Part shown: piece by piece, positions 22,201 to 32,580 of the stretch | How positions within the stretch are numbered: position 1 is the first letter of the stretch | Layout: each line of letters begins with the position of its first letter | Origin: Acholoe squamosa | Taxonomy: Eukaryota > Annelida > Polychaeta > Phyllodocida > Polynoidae | Direction of reading: 5' to 3' | DNA: 64,000 nucleotides | Assembly: GCA_949317995.1 (NCBI GenBank) | Contig: OX439051.1 | Coordinates: forward strand, 36,831,250 to 36,895,249 | Made by a program: the position numbers and the translations under genes | The notes under the pieces: generated by a model | Database searches by the model: none | What the model was told of the DNA's origin: nothing | The model's input: the letters and a program-made list of their open reading frames with translations, nothing else

Positions 22201-25200
22201 AGGTTGATGCATATAATGGACTGCAAACAATGAATGCAAATCAAATTTTTACAAGGCTATAGTATATGTAGAGTTATACATTATATCAGAGCAAGCAATT
22301 GTATAATAGTGCATGTGTAATAACACTGTTGAGCAACTGTCCATTACTTATTGGTTATCTCTCCCTGTAGTCGAGGGAATCGGTCAGGCATCTGAGGCTT
22401 TTTTCGTGTTTTGCAAATGAAGAGAACAACCAAATTTTCTTCTTTTGCAATTGGTACAAACTTCATTACAAAACATTGTATTGTTGGCCAGTGCAGTCAA
22501 AAAGTATCTCCTCTCTAAGAATTTGTAATATTCCACATCTTGTATATAATATACCAGTATGAAACATGTGGTCAGTACTATATACATAATAGTGGCGTTA
22601 TGTCTGAGTTTATATAGATATTTTTCAGAGTGGATTTGCATTTTATTTATTTTGTTTATTGGAAAATGTATGGTAGTGTTTTGATGCTTACTATAATGGT
22701 TCAGAGATATTTTGTGATGGTTCATTTCAAGGTCCTGGCATCAATGTACAACTTTATACAAGGCAGCTCTAGGGCAACAATGCTCTGTTTCAGAATAATG
22801 ATGTGCTTTCCTCATTATTTTTCTTTTGTAAAGTAGGCGAATAAGTCAAGGGAATTAAAATCATCTGATGATATTTTAGAGGCGTGATACACCAATGCAT
22901 TTATTAGTAGACCTTAAATCAATTTATCACTTAAACGACTTACATATGAGCAAGGTGCATAAATCAATCACAGAAACTGTTTATCCTCTATTCAGGAAAA
23001 GCCCCATAAGGCACTGTATATATGATGGATTAAGATGAGAATTGCTAATCTCGTCTATAACCCAGAGGTAACTCTAAAAAGTGCAATTGGCATAACGTGT
23101 CCACTTTATCCCATGTGTCTCTGCACTTTTCAAGGTAGAATTTATTTCCACACAAGACATCAAACAGATAATTTATAGAAAGACACATAATACTATGACA
23201 AATGTGAATGATATAAACCTACACAATCCCTCCAATTATTTGTTTGATTTTTAAAAATCAGTCTGATCAGCAGAAAATGGACCTAACTGATTCAGTGGAA
23301 CCAGCTTTTAAACATCAACAATACCATAGGCATAGCTGATATTTAGGTATTCCCTTGGTTGTTTCCTATTTTATTCATTATCTGATTATGGCTAAGCGTG
23401 CACATAAAAGAAAAAAAATAAACAACTTGGAAGAGATCACTCATTATACAGGGCGATGGTTCAAAACCAGTGTCATGTTAGTCTCAGTAATGCCCATATA
23501 ATGTATATATTATATGTTATATTTTAGAATCAGAGCCTTGTTGCTGTCAGTAAGATAGATTAAAGACCCAATACCCCTGGGGATGGGAGCAAGTAGATAC
23601 AAAGATTCAACAGGAATCACCTTGGGGGTGATCCTTCCTATACACCAATGCTTTTGTTATGGACCACTTCAAATCCAGCGTGAGGTGAAGCAGAAAGAGT
23701 TGTTCCTTAGGGGCCAATAGGAGTTGCAAAACTTAATTAAATCTTCCCCAATTGGGCACCAGGGTGCTCTGTGGAACCCATAGCCCCTTTCCCTTGTGTG
23801 TCATTGATATATATGCCATTTACAAAACTTCATATAGTGCATAGCATAATGGTCATACCTGTTTAGTTATATAGGCAGGCCCTCTAGGCAGCTTATATAA
23901 CTAAGCTGGAATCTTGTAATCAAGTGTACAAACTGCGGAAGACTAAAATTAATACTTCCTCATTGTGAATCAGTCCAAAAATTTATATGTGAGGCAATCT
24001 GGGTATAAAAGGATTGCACTGGATCATACACAGTGTACTTTGCTGAACCTTTTGATAGCATACAATTATTCTCATACTGTTAGCATGGTGCATGGTAAAA
24101 CATCTAGTACATTAACATATAACTGGAATCATGTTACACACATCAAAAAGAATTGGATTCCACAAAACACAGTGAATGCAAACTGTATTATCTCTGATCC
24201 TGGGATTATTGACAAGGACCTAATCCTATCAATTACAGCCTAACTACATTAAATTGTTTTCTTCTCAGTTCATGCTATGCCTTTGTGTGACATCAACAAA
24301 CAGGAAATGCCAATATTCTTTCTCTTTGAAACATTTTTCTACTCCATGTCTTCAGATAATGTGAACAAAAAGCTTTGAATTGAACAACTTCTTTATTCCC
24401 ATGGACCAGACCCTTCAATTGTTGCACCTGGGGTTTGTCAAAGGTGGACAACATTGTGAATACAACATTCCCATAGGTGCAACACAGTGCAACAGTTATG
24501 GATCTCACCCCTGGGGTGTGTTACTCCAATAGTTACTAGTGGTAAGCAGGCTTATTGTGTTTCAGCAGATATGAAAAAGCTGGGAGTACCGTACTTACCA
24601 CTTTCAGATTTAGGACACCTCAGGTAGGTGTCCTAGAGTATGCCCAACTTGCAAGTATGAAATCGGAAAGTATGCACTTAACTTGCTAGTACAGGACTTA
24701 TTGCCTGATTCAAACCACCAATTTCTAGTACTACTTACATGAAGCCTGGACTTGCGTTAACACAACTTTGTACCATACTCACATATTTGGCAAATTTCTG
24801 GTGATTACCCCTATTATAACTATCTATACTCTGTCTCTAGTCTCATAGTTGCATTAACACAAGTTTGTGCACTTGCGCTAAAGCAGCTTTGTCTGTGCAA
24901 CACCCTAGATTCCTGCTTGCCTGCTTCTCACAAATTCTCCAAAAGTTGCGGTAACACAAGTTTCATACTAGTAACTATTGGAGTAACAGACCCCTGAAGT
25001 AATTCCAACAGAAATTTCTGGCTGAGGCTTTGATAACTGTGAATTCCCCATGCCAACTTAGGGAAGTAGACGTGCACATCCCATAGGACATTGCTTGAAG
25101 TATAAAGTTCCCTCTTGTCTGTGTGCATGGGCAAGAGTAGCTCACTTCATACAATACAACATATGAAGAGTTTGGTTCCAAAATGCTATAAACGCCATTT

Positions 25201-26165
25201 TGAAAAAAAAGGCAAATATTTCAAAGGCCAACTTGTTATATTAGAAATAGTTAAATGTGTTGAAGAAGCCATTTTCTTTAGAAAATATATTTTTGGGCTG
25301 TCTAGAGTTGATATAGTAAAGAATTCATCATGATGGCTTTAATGAAACATTCCTTCTAGATCAAAATCTATTATGGAAATCATCATATTATTATGTATCT
25401 TTTTTGAAAAAGGCTGATTTATTGTGTTTTTAGACATTATTATGGTTTATAATGACTGTATTTAGAGCTTAATCATCAATTTCATATATGAATAAAGACC
25501 TATGTTCAAGGAGGGGTTCTGACATAACTACTAGGAATGTTTAACCCAATGATGTCTCATTTTAAAGATCTTGAGATAAACTTTGATAATGAATTCCCTG
25601 CAGAGGGGTGTTTTTGCTTGCCTGGTCACATTTGTCCATGACAATCATGGGTGATAAAATACAACTTCAGAAAATTAACTAATGGAAATGAGGTCTTAGT
25701 CTACACTATGATGTTACTCATATCAAATCCTTTGAGAACACCCTTTCCTTCCAAGCTTATCTATTGAGTGTGAAGCGCATCATTGCTCTACATACATAAT
25801 CCTTTCCAGTCATTCACAGTGGCACATTTTCATAATTGTAAGAATGAAGAGGAAGGCTCCTTACAATGGCAAGCAGTATAATAAATCATGTGCAGGTTTT
25901 TAAGTGGCAAGCAGCGAAACTCATCGACTGTAATATCCTGATGGAAATTCAATGTAGGATTGTGTCTTATGAATAACGCTTATCTCACAAAGAACTTCAT
26001 TTGAGAGTTTCATACTTTTTGTCAACTACAAGTCCTAACCCAAAGATACAGCTTTGCTGTGCAAATATTATGCATTCGTTGATTTTTTAGCTAGATCTAC
26101 TAGATGTATGTTAACTAGTTGATATTTCCAGAGGAGACATAATATGTCTTTGCATTAGATGCTGA
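19245..26165 (+). repeat. Large duplicated non-coding segment, copy A
   Basis: Blocks of this stretch align in order and orientation with 41470-51420. Anchors: GGTGGCCTTACAG-type start (19252 / 41478), GACCTAATTACTAGTCTAGG region (19740 / 42078), CCTGGGTTAATCAGGGTTCC (20118 / 42912), GTCAGTGACATCTCCTTGGA (20488 / 43257), TTTATTGGAAAATGTATGGT (22656 / 46023), GGCAGGCCCTCTAGGCAGCT (23874 / 47700), AATTTCTGGCTGAGG (25011 / 48338), and the end block (25660-26165 / 50890-51420). No frame is conserved between the copies, so it appears non-coding. Divergence is substantial, with many indels, so the duplication is older than the nearby Ngaro and gypsy elements. Confidence 0.85.
19464..19563. repeat. 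Short palindromic foldback element, copy 2
   Basis: TTGACTCCACTGCCGTTGGT at the left and ACCGATGGCAGTCAA at the right form inverted arms around a centre that includes TTTCTATACTTTTAC. The arms are related to those of 569-675. The matching position in segment copy B (41700-41815) carries a decayed version, so this insertion predates the segment duplication. Confidence 0.65.
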
Positions 26166-26235
26166 ATTAAGAGTGTTCTATTTGGCACTCATTATATTAT
26201 GCCATGCCAACTCCAGTGCTTTAGATGTCCTTATA

Positions 26236-26307
26236 TGTGGATCAACACGGTAAAAGGTACGCTCGCGCACCCCCTACTGGGCGTACCTTTTACCGTGTTG
26301 ATCCACA
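26236..26307. repeat. 72-base palindromic mini-element, copy 2
   Basis: Same length and design as 15565-15636: TGTGGATCAACACGG, a central GCACCCCCTACTGG, and the inverted arm ending TTGATCCACA. It is followed directly by TA-rich sequence and the left repeat of the Ngaro-like element 34 bases downstream. The two copies differ at only a few positions. Confidence 0.85.
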
Positions 26308-26340
26308 TATATATATACACACATATATGTATATATATAT

Positions 26341-26549
26341 ATGGGACTATATACACCCGTGTATATATATATAATTAATATGTGCAGCGGTTGGTACTAC
26401 TTTTTCCTCCAGGGCGCGCATTGGTATGTATGACGTCATGGAAAACATTAGCGCCTATATAAGCTGCGGGATCCAAATTAACCGTCAGTTGGCGTATATC
26501 CTTCGAGCGGCACACATCACACTGGGTGGTGCCGGAAATTTTAACTTTA
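26341..26549 (+). repeat. Ngaro-like split direct repeat A1
   Basis: Begins ATGGGACTATATACACCCGT and ends near GGAAATTTTAACTTT. It contains a CRE-like TGACGTCA and a TATA-like CTATATAAGC about 30 bases before ATCCAAATTAACCGTCAG, so it probably holds the element's promoter. It is repeated almost unchanged at 30561-30769. Confidence 0.85.
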
Positions 26550-26590
26550 TTCTTTGGTTTTTTCGAATTCTACGGTAAAATACCCTGCAT

Positions 26591-27584
26591 ATGGGTAGGA
26601 AGTCGACTGGTGGTGCTAATGCCAAGCCTGGGACTAAGAAAATTACAAAGAATACGAGGAATAAGGCCAACTCTAGGATTCCAGGCAGCTCTGACCCAAA
26701 TATGGTTGACCCGGTGTCACCTATCCCCAGAGCTTCAGGAGTTAATTTGGGCTTATCTGCTGACCAGACGTTCATCAATCTGGAGGAGAGGACTACGGTA
26801 ATGGAGGACCAGCTCGCAGATATCAAGGATTTACTTGAAACCATAGCGGCTAAACAGGGCAATCCGGTAGATGGGACGTGTCGGGCGGACTCACGTGGTG
26901 GTTGACGCAAGATTCCAAATGCGCTGTAACCAAGCAAGGGGAAGACGTAGGCAGCGCTCACCTAGTGACCGGGGAGGATATGACGACAGGCAAACAAGAT
27001 GGCGTCGAGACCATTCACCGTCGTCGGATTCGGATAAGGATTCATCATTTTCAAGAAGTTCCTCTACTGATACTACCCATTCTACACGGAAAAGACATCT
27101 GGGTGAGTTCAATCAGAAGAATTATCTAGATAAAAAGTCTAAAATTGATTGTATCGAACGGTTAATGCTGGTAAATGTACGCCTTGCAAGGGACAAGTAT
27201 GAGGAAGGCGAGGATATTTTCCACTTGCTTGGCCATCTTGAAATGTTAATCGAAAAGTCGAGTACAAAAATCTATACGGTTTCGGCTTTATCCAAGTATG
27301 ATAAATCTGTGAAGGATAGGGCAAACAAGAACGGGTTGAAAGCATTCGAGAGAGTGGACAACTCTGATATTCTTAGATATTTATCTTACGACGGGACCGT
27401 TCAGGCCCAGAAAGGACAGGTGGCAAAGCCCAAATCTTTCAAATCTAGGTCAGCTCGTACTTGTTTTGCTTTTAATAGAGCTGAAGGCTGTAGGGAGGAC
27501 CCCTGTAAATACCGTCATGTTTGTGATGTGTGTGGCTCTCCTAGCCATGGCAAGGATAAATGCCAAAAGAACAAAAAGGATTAA
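26591..27584 (+). CDS. Gag-like region of the Ngaro-like element
   Basis: The region encodes a basic N-terminal part (GRKSTGGANAKPGTKK), a short coiled-coil-like part (LEERTTVMEDQLADIKDLLE), an Arg/Ser-rich stretch, and a C-terminal Cys/His cluster: CFAFNRAEGCREDPCKYRH followed by CDVCGSPSHGKDKC. That double zinc-binding end (CCCH-type then CCHC-type) is typical of Gag-like proteins of DIRS/Ngaro elements, which package element RNA. It may not be a single intact frame, so it is described as a region. Confidence 0.7.
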
Positions 27585-27626
27585 TGTGTTGCTCTTAGGC
27601 AGGGTCCTACTTTAAAATCTAAAAAT

Positions 27627-29549
27627 TTGATGCCTGGTTTTAATTTAGTATGTACGGTAGACCCTCCTAAGCCCCCCGTTTCTATCATTCCAGGTGACAA
27701 TGGTAATAATGATAATGTAAATACTTATAATTCTTGTGACTTGTCAAAGAATTTATTTACTTCTCATAGTTGCCCGGTACAGGGCGAAGTTGAACCACTT
27801 TTTACGGTGGAATGTTTGAATAGACCCAGCATCAGGGTTTATGATAGTTGTGTGAATGGTATATGTATGTGTGAGCACTTCATTTATGGTAGAAGGGCTC
27901 AGATACTCCCGTGTCGACTAGCTAGTTTTCTTAGGCAGTCTGACTTTATTAATATCAATCAGATTGAGTCTGATTTTCTATGGTGTGGTTTTACTGAGGG
28001 GTTCAAAATAGTGGACCCGGAGTGTGATACAACATATGATTGTAAAAATTATAAGTCTATTTTAGAGGATAGATTTTATAACGAGATGTGTAGCATTGTT
28101 GAGGAGGAGCTAGTCCAGGGCTTGGTTACTAGGTCGATGGTCAAGCCCAAGTGCATCCATTCCTTAGGCGGTGTAGAAAAGTCTAATGGTAAATTGAGAC
28201 CTATCACTGATTGTAGCATGCCAGCGGATATTTCTATTAATAATTTTATGAGCACAACGTCCAAAAGTTTCTCGTATAACTCTATTAACACCGTTACGTG
28301 TCAACTTGATAGAAATGACTTTATGTGTGTAGTAGATTTGAAATCTGCATATAGAAGTATTAATGTTTACGGTCCACATGTGGGCTATCAGGGTTTCAGG
28401 TGGAATTTTGGTAATGGAGATGAGTTTTTTGAGAGCAACTGCTTGACATTTGGTCTAAAGTGTGCCCCATATATATTTAGTAGAATATCTGATTGTTTGA
28501 CTATTATTGCAAAATTTTATGGTGTAGATAGGATAGTAAATTACCTGGATGATTTTATTGTCATAGCTCAGACTGAAGAGGAATGCTTACGTAAAAGGAA
28601 CACCCTAATTGAGTGTATGGAATATTTAGGGTTTGTTGTGTCTAAGGAGAAGGTGACTGAACCCAGCAGGGTGTGTACATTTCTAGGTATAACCATTGAT
28701 TCTACGTCTATGGAGTTGTCGCTCCCACAGAAGAAGCTAGATAAAATGAGCTCAGCTATAGACGAGTGTTGGGGTAAAAAATTCGTATCTAAGAAGACAT
28801 TGCAGAAGATTGGTGGTTTGATGTCTTTCTGCTCTCAGGTAGTACGTGGTGGCAGAACTTTCAGCAGGAGATTGTTTGATCTTTGTGCTAGAGCCAGGAA
28901 TAGGGGTGTTATTAAACTTAATGAGGAAACCCAGAATGACCTACTGTGGTGGAGGGATTTTTGTAGAATTTTCAATTGTAGAAATATCATTCTAAATGAT
29001 AATGAATGTACTCCCATGTATTCCGATTCCTCTGTACAGGGCTTTGGGTCCTGGTTTGATAAAGACTATTTTTATGGTACTTGGAATGACTCTAATCCTA
29101 TGGTAGACTGTACGGGTCATTTTGTTCATGCCCCTAGACTTGATAATCTCAAACTTCACCATAGAAATATAAACGTTTGCGAGCTTTATCCAGTGATGGT
29201 AGGCCTTAAGCGCTGGGTTAAAAAGTTTTCAAATACCAGAGTTCATTGCATTACGGACAACATGCAAGTCTTGGCTATGTTGAATACCGGTAGGTCCAAG
29301 AATAAGATGTGTATGTCCTGGTTGAGAGAAATTTTTTGGCTATGTTTTAAACATAACATAGAAATATATTCGACATATATTAAGTCGGAGGAAAATATTT
29401 TAGCTGACCATTTGTCTAGGCTAAATTACAGGGGTGTCCCCCAGAAATGTAAAAATGTTTTAACTGAATATAACATGTGCTGTTATGATTCCAGGCCTGA
29501 GGGAACTGGAGCGGAGAAGGAGAAGGTATTTGTACAGGGGCGTGGCTGA
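27627..29549 (+). CDS. Reverse transcriptase-RNase H of the Ngaro-like element
   Basis: The frame encodes about 640 residues. The RT signature appears in GKLRPITDCSM (finger region), FMCVVDLKSAYRSINV (motif A), LTFGLKCAPYIFSRI (motif B) and VNYLDDFIV (motif C with the catalytic YLDD). RNase H follows with MYSDSSVQGFGSWF, the NVCELYPVMVGL segment, HCITDNMQVLAML and ILADHLSRL. There is no protease or DDE integrase, as expected for tyrosine-recombinase retrotransposons. The 3' end overlaps the recombinase frame, an arrangement seen in this group. Confidence 0.88.
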   Translation: MMPGFNLVCTVDPPKPPVSIIPGDNGNNDNVNTYNSCDLSKNLFTSHSCPVQGEVEPLFTVECLNRPSIRVYDSCVNGICMCEHFIYGRRAQILPCRLASFLRQSDFININQIESDFLWCGFTEGFKIVDPECDTTYDCKNYKSILEDRFYNEMCSIVEEELVQGLVTRSMVKPKCIHSLGGVEKSNGKLRPITDCSMPADISINNFMSTTSKSFSYNSINTVTCQLDRNDFMCVVDLKSAYRSINVYGPHVGYQGFRWNFGNGDEFFESNCLTFGLKCAPYIFSRISDCLTIIAKFYGVDRIVNYLDDFIVIAQTEEECLRKRNTLIECMEYLGFVVSKEKVTEPSRVCTFLGITIDSTSMELSLPQKKLDKMSSAIDECWGKKFVSKKTLQKIGGLMSFCSQVVRGGRTFSRRLFDLCARARNRGVIKLNEETQNDLLWWRDFCRIFNCRNIILNDNECTPMYSDSSVQGFGSWFDKDYFYGTWNDSNPMVDCTGHFVHAPRLDNLKLHHRNINVCELYPVMVGLKRWVKKFSNTRVHCITDNMQVLAMLNTGRSKNKMCMSWLREIFWLCFKHNIEIYSTYIKSEENILADHLSRLNYRGVPQKCKNVLTEYNMCCYDSRPEGTGAEKEKVFVQGRG

Positions 29550-30348
29550 GTCCACACGTAAGGTTCGCAAACAGCAATTTAGCAGGTACAAAAAATTTTG
29601 TAAGAAATTTAATTTCAATCCCCTACCTTGTTCTCCTTCTCAGGCTTCGTTGTATAGTGTATATTTATCAGATAAAATGAAACCTATATCTGTTAGGAAC
29701 TATTTGTCTGCAGTGTGGTATTATCAGAAATTAAAAGGTTATTCTGATTATAGTAGTAATTTTATTGTAAAAAAGACACTGGATGGTATTGAACGTAATT
29801 TTAAATATTCTTCTATTAAAACATATCCTTTAACTCCCAGTGATATGTTAAATATCAAATCTAATCTGGATTTGTCTGTGTATGAGGATGTAGTCTTCTG
29901 GTCAGCTATCTTATTGTGTTACCAAGGTGTATTCAGGGTGGGTCATGTAGTGGACTCCCCCCATAACCTTAAATCTAAAAATGTGTCTTTGTCTGGTGAC
30001 TGTATTCGCATTGATGTTAAATCTTCTAAGACTGACCAATTTGGTAGGAAACCTTACGTGGTATATTTAAAGTGTAATGATTATTCTGGTCTTTGTCCAG
30101 CTAGGTATTTGAAAATTTGTAAGGGTTCTAAAAATAGATTATTGTTCACTATATGTAACAAACCGTTGACTTATAACTATGTTAATACCAGGTTGAAGGC
30201 TATTGCTATAAAATGTGATTTTTCCCACAAAGTTTCAACTCATTCACTCCGTCATGGTGGGGCGACTCTGTTAAAAGATTCTGGTTTAAAGGTCGATGAT
30301 ATTAAAAAGAGAGCAAATTGGAAATCTAATGTTGTATATAATTATTAA
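29485..30348 (+). CDS. Tyrosine recombinase of the Ngaro-like element
   Basis: This 287-residue frame has a SAM-like N-terminal half (RKVRKQQFSRYKKFCKKF, LYSVYLSD, VRNYLSAVWYY) and a catalytic half with the first Arg in CYQGVFRVGH, a Lys in the beta-hairpin region (KSSKTDQF), HSLRHGGATLL (the HxxR box), then W in RANWKS and the nucleophile Tyr near the C-terminus. These are the R-K-HxxR-W-Y residues of tyrosine recombinases, which would join a circular DNA intermediate to the target without duplication. Confidence 0.87.
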   Translation: MIPGLRELERRRRRYLYRGVAESTRKVRKQQFSRYKKFCKKFNFNPLPCSPSQASLYSVYLSDKMKPISVRNYLSAVWYYQKLKGYSDYSSNFIVKKTLDGIERNFKYSSIKTYPLTPSDMLNIKSNLDLSVYEDVVFWSAILLCYQGVFRVGHVVDSPHNLKSKNVSLSGDCIRIDVKSSKTDQFGRKPYVVYLKCNDYSGLCPARYLKICKGSKNRLLFTICNKPLTYNYVNTRLKAIAIKCDFSHKVSTHSLRHGGATLLKDSGLKVDDIKKRANWKSNVVYNY

Positions 30349-30430
30349 CATGACTCAAAGCAGGACTTATTAGCTCTAGATGTGATGTTATAGTGTGGAA
30401 TGGTGCATCCATTGTGTTTGGCGGTTTTTT

Positions 30431-30560
30431 GGCATGTACAGAATTGATATTGACTAAGTCAATTCTCACCAAACCCATTGTCTCCTTCCTTATTCCACTT
30501 GATATTATTATAATATTTATTATTATTATTATTATATTCCCAAGCGAACATAATTAACTT
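30431..30560 (+). repeat. Ngaro-like split direct repeat B1
   Basis: Begins GGCATGTACAGAATTGATAT and ends CGAACATAATTAACTT, directly abutting A2. It is repeated at 30863-30996 (B2) with a four-base length difference near the start and variation in the ATT-rich tract. Confidence 0.85.
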
Positions 30561-30769
30561 ATGGGACTATATACACCCGTGTATATATATATAATTAATA
30601 TGTGCAGCGGTTGGTACTACTTTTTCCTCCAGGGCGCGCATTGGTATGTATGACGTCATGGAAAACATTAGCGCCTATATAAGCTGCGGGATCCAAATTA
30701 ACCGTCAGTTGGCGTATATCCTTTGAGCGGCACACATCACGCGGGGTGGTGCCGGAAATTTTAACTTTT
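30561..30769 (+). repeat. Ngaro-like split direct repeat A2
   Basis: Copy of A1 with three differences, all in its right third. It is followed by an AT-rich spacer to 30862 that holds a poly(A)-signal-like AATAAA at the junction with B2. Confidence 0.85.
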
Positions 30770-30862
30770 AAATCTTTGTTATTGTATATATTGTATTTAT
30801 ATTGTTATATTGTATTACTGTATTATTATTGTATTGTATTAAATTATTGTCTTATTAATAAA

Positions 30863-30996
30863 GGCATGTACAGAATTGATATTAAGTCAATTCTCACCAA
30901 ATCCATTGTCTCCTTCCTTATTCCACTTGATATTATTATAATATTATTATAATATTTATTATTATTATTATATTCCCAAGCGAACATAATTAACTT
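30863..30996 (+). repeat. Ngaro-like split direct repeat B2
   Basis: Second B copy and right end of the element; it ends CGAACATAATTAACTT and is followed by TA repeats and a remnant of a related subfamily. Confidence 0.85.
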
Positions 30997-31009
30997 ATAT
31001 ATATATATA

Positions 31010-31962
31010 GGACTATATACTCCCAGGTATATATAATTAATGAGTGATACGTTGGTACTACTCTACTCCAGGGCGCATGTTTTTCTGTGACGTCACACAT
31101 AACATTTCCTCCAGTATATAAGCTCCAGCAGTTGAACTAACGGTCAATTGGCTTCATATGCTCAGACAGCATGTGGCCCAACGGGGAAGAACATGCCTCC
31201 GGGGGGGATTTTAGTACTGGTTTCGGCCACCAGGGGGCAGAATATGGGTAAAACACTGACAAATATGCTAGAAAAAGGCTTTAGACCAAATTTTTATAAG
31301 GAATCCAGTGGTATGCTTAAAATCGTTCCATCTCCACTCAAAATATTCCATTTTTGGAACGTTGGTTGCCATGAAAACATAGAAAATTGGTAGATAAGGC
31401 AATTTCTGGTTGCCATGGAAACCACTCCCCTATTTCAATTGCGAATATTTGCCACAAACTCATTTTGAAATTCCTTCAGGAACCCAGAACCGAAAGCAGA
31501 ACTCAAAAAGTCCCTCTAAAACCAATTTTATGACAAAAACATCACATTTCTTTGGTTATTTTTCCACAAAACTGTATTTCTGTATTTTAGCTCAAGATAT
31601 CTCATTTTAAAGCCCATGACTTAAACCTTAAAAAGCCATTTCCCCCCAGGAGGCATGTTTTCCCTCACCTGGTCACGCATACACCACGCTGGGTGTTGCT
31701 GGAAATTTTAATCTTTGTTATATTGTATGGTATGTGATATATTTAGATTATTGTAATTATTGTGATTATACTTGTTATATATTGTTATTATATTGTATTG
31801 TGAAATTATTGTCTTATTTAATAAAGGCATGTATAGGATTGATATTGACAAAGTCAATTCTCACCAAACCCAATGTCTCCTTACTTATTCCATATTTATT
31901 GTTATAATAATTATATGTCTCATTATTAATTATTACCGATACACTCGATCAACACATTAACT

Positions 31963-31963
<1 letters not shown>
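31010..31963 (+). mobile_element. Solo A-B repeat remnant of a related Ngaro-like subfamily, carrying a nested MITE
   Basis: GGACTATATACTCCCAGGTA, TGACGTCACACATAACATTT and GGTCAATTGGCTTC correspond to the A repeat of 26341-30996 but are clearly diverged. The B part begins GGCATGTATAGGATTGATAT (31827) and ends near ACATTAACTT. The same subfamily occurs at 52270-52723. A 504-base MITE interrupts it. No coding part remains, so recombination between repeats probably left a solo A-B unit. It is a fossil. Confidence 0.8.
31173..31676. mobile_element. MITE with GTGGCC / GGTCAC ends and GCAT target duplication
   Basis: Ends GTGGCCCAACGGGGAAGAAC and, inverted, GTGACCAGGTGAGGGAAAAC, both running into CATGCCTCC. 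GCAT is repeated on either side (31169-31172 and 31677-31680). The uninterrupted relative at 52270-52723 confirms the insertion point. There is no transposase frame. Part of the family recurs in inverted orientation at 33837. Confidence 0.8.

Positions 31964-32045
<82 letters not shown>
31964..32045. repeat. (TA)n microsatellite
   Basis: About 80 bases of nearly pure TA repeat with one CA interruption; likely length-variable and hard to assemble. Confidence 0.9.
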
Positions 32046-32046
<1 letters not shown>

Positions 32047-32047
<1 letters not shown>

Positions 32048-32578
32048 TACTGCAAAACCTTTTGATTTCCAATGTGGGCTTTAAACTGTAGGGGCATGGT
32101 TTTATGATACCATTAGATAGGTACGAGTTGGTCAGTTCCCAAGTGGGGCAGACACTTTGATCCGGGTCGGGTGTGCTGGGCGAGCGGTGGCAGACTCAAG
32201 GGGTCGCCACCCAACCCCTGTGGCTATATAAAGCCGGGTCTGTGACTGGCGGAGATAGAATCCTTAGGGACTCTGTGTATGAACAAGGGTGCTTTCTCTC
32301 TTCTGGCTCCGAGAAGTTATATGGGTAGCTAACATTTTGATATGATTGATTTGGAACTCGGAAACCCTTAGTTGGTCTTCAATTAGGAATCCTGAATAAA
32401 ACCTTGATGCCTCTTATGTAACCGGAGACCGTCGTTTGGTAGTTCTTTCCGCATACAACATACAAACTCGGAATACCTGACCATTACAAAACTAATAGTT
32501 TCAGATCTGAAATTGTCACAAGTAAAACCCCAGTATGATGTCAACCCTATGATGAAATGTTGAATAGTTTTGCAGTAG
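32047..32578. mobile_element. Small TIR element (CTACTGCAAAAC ends) with a nested solo LTR
   Basis: CTACTGCAAAAC at the left and GTTTTGCAGTAG at the right are inverted. The ends resemble those of 3057-3958, suggesting the same broad Tc1/mariner-type MITE group. The middle 380 bases are unlike the rest and look like a solo LTR, so the MITE itself was about 150 bases. Confidence 0.6.
32087..32465 (+). mobile_element. Likely solo LTR, boundaries approximate
   Basis: GC-richer than its surroundings, it begins near TGTAGGGGCATGG and ends near CGCATACAACA. A TATA-like GGCTATATAAAGCC lies in the first half and a poly(A)-signal-like TGAATAAAACC about 70 bases before the end, the order expected in an LTR. 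No internal region is attached. Family not assigned; the target duplication was not resolved. It is treated as a retroelement fossil. Confidence 0.5.
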
Positions 32579-32580
32579 CT

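Larger units (their letters stand above)
26341..30996 (+). mobile_element. Ngaro-like tyrosine-recombinase retrotransposon, looks whole or nearly so
   Basis: Order of parts: left repeat A1 (26341-26549), a gag-like region, RT plus RNase H, tyrosine recombinase, then B1 (30431-30560), A2 (30561-30769), a short AT-rich spacer and B2 (30863-30996). This A1...B1-A2-B2 arrangement is the split-direct-repeat structure of Ngaro-type elements in the DIRS order, which integrate with a tyrosine recombinase instead of a DDE integrase. A1 and A2 differ at 3 of about 208 positions, so the insertion is young. It has at most about one break, in the gag-like part. It lies between the two copies of the large duplicated segment. 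No target-site duplication is expected or seen. Confidence 0.88.
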
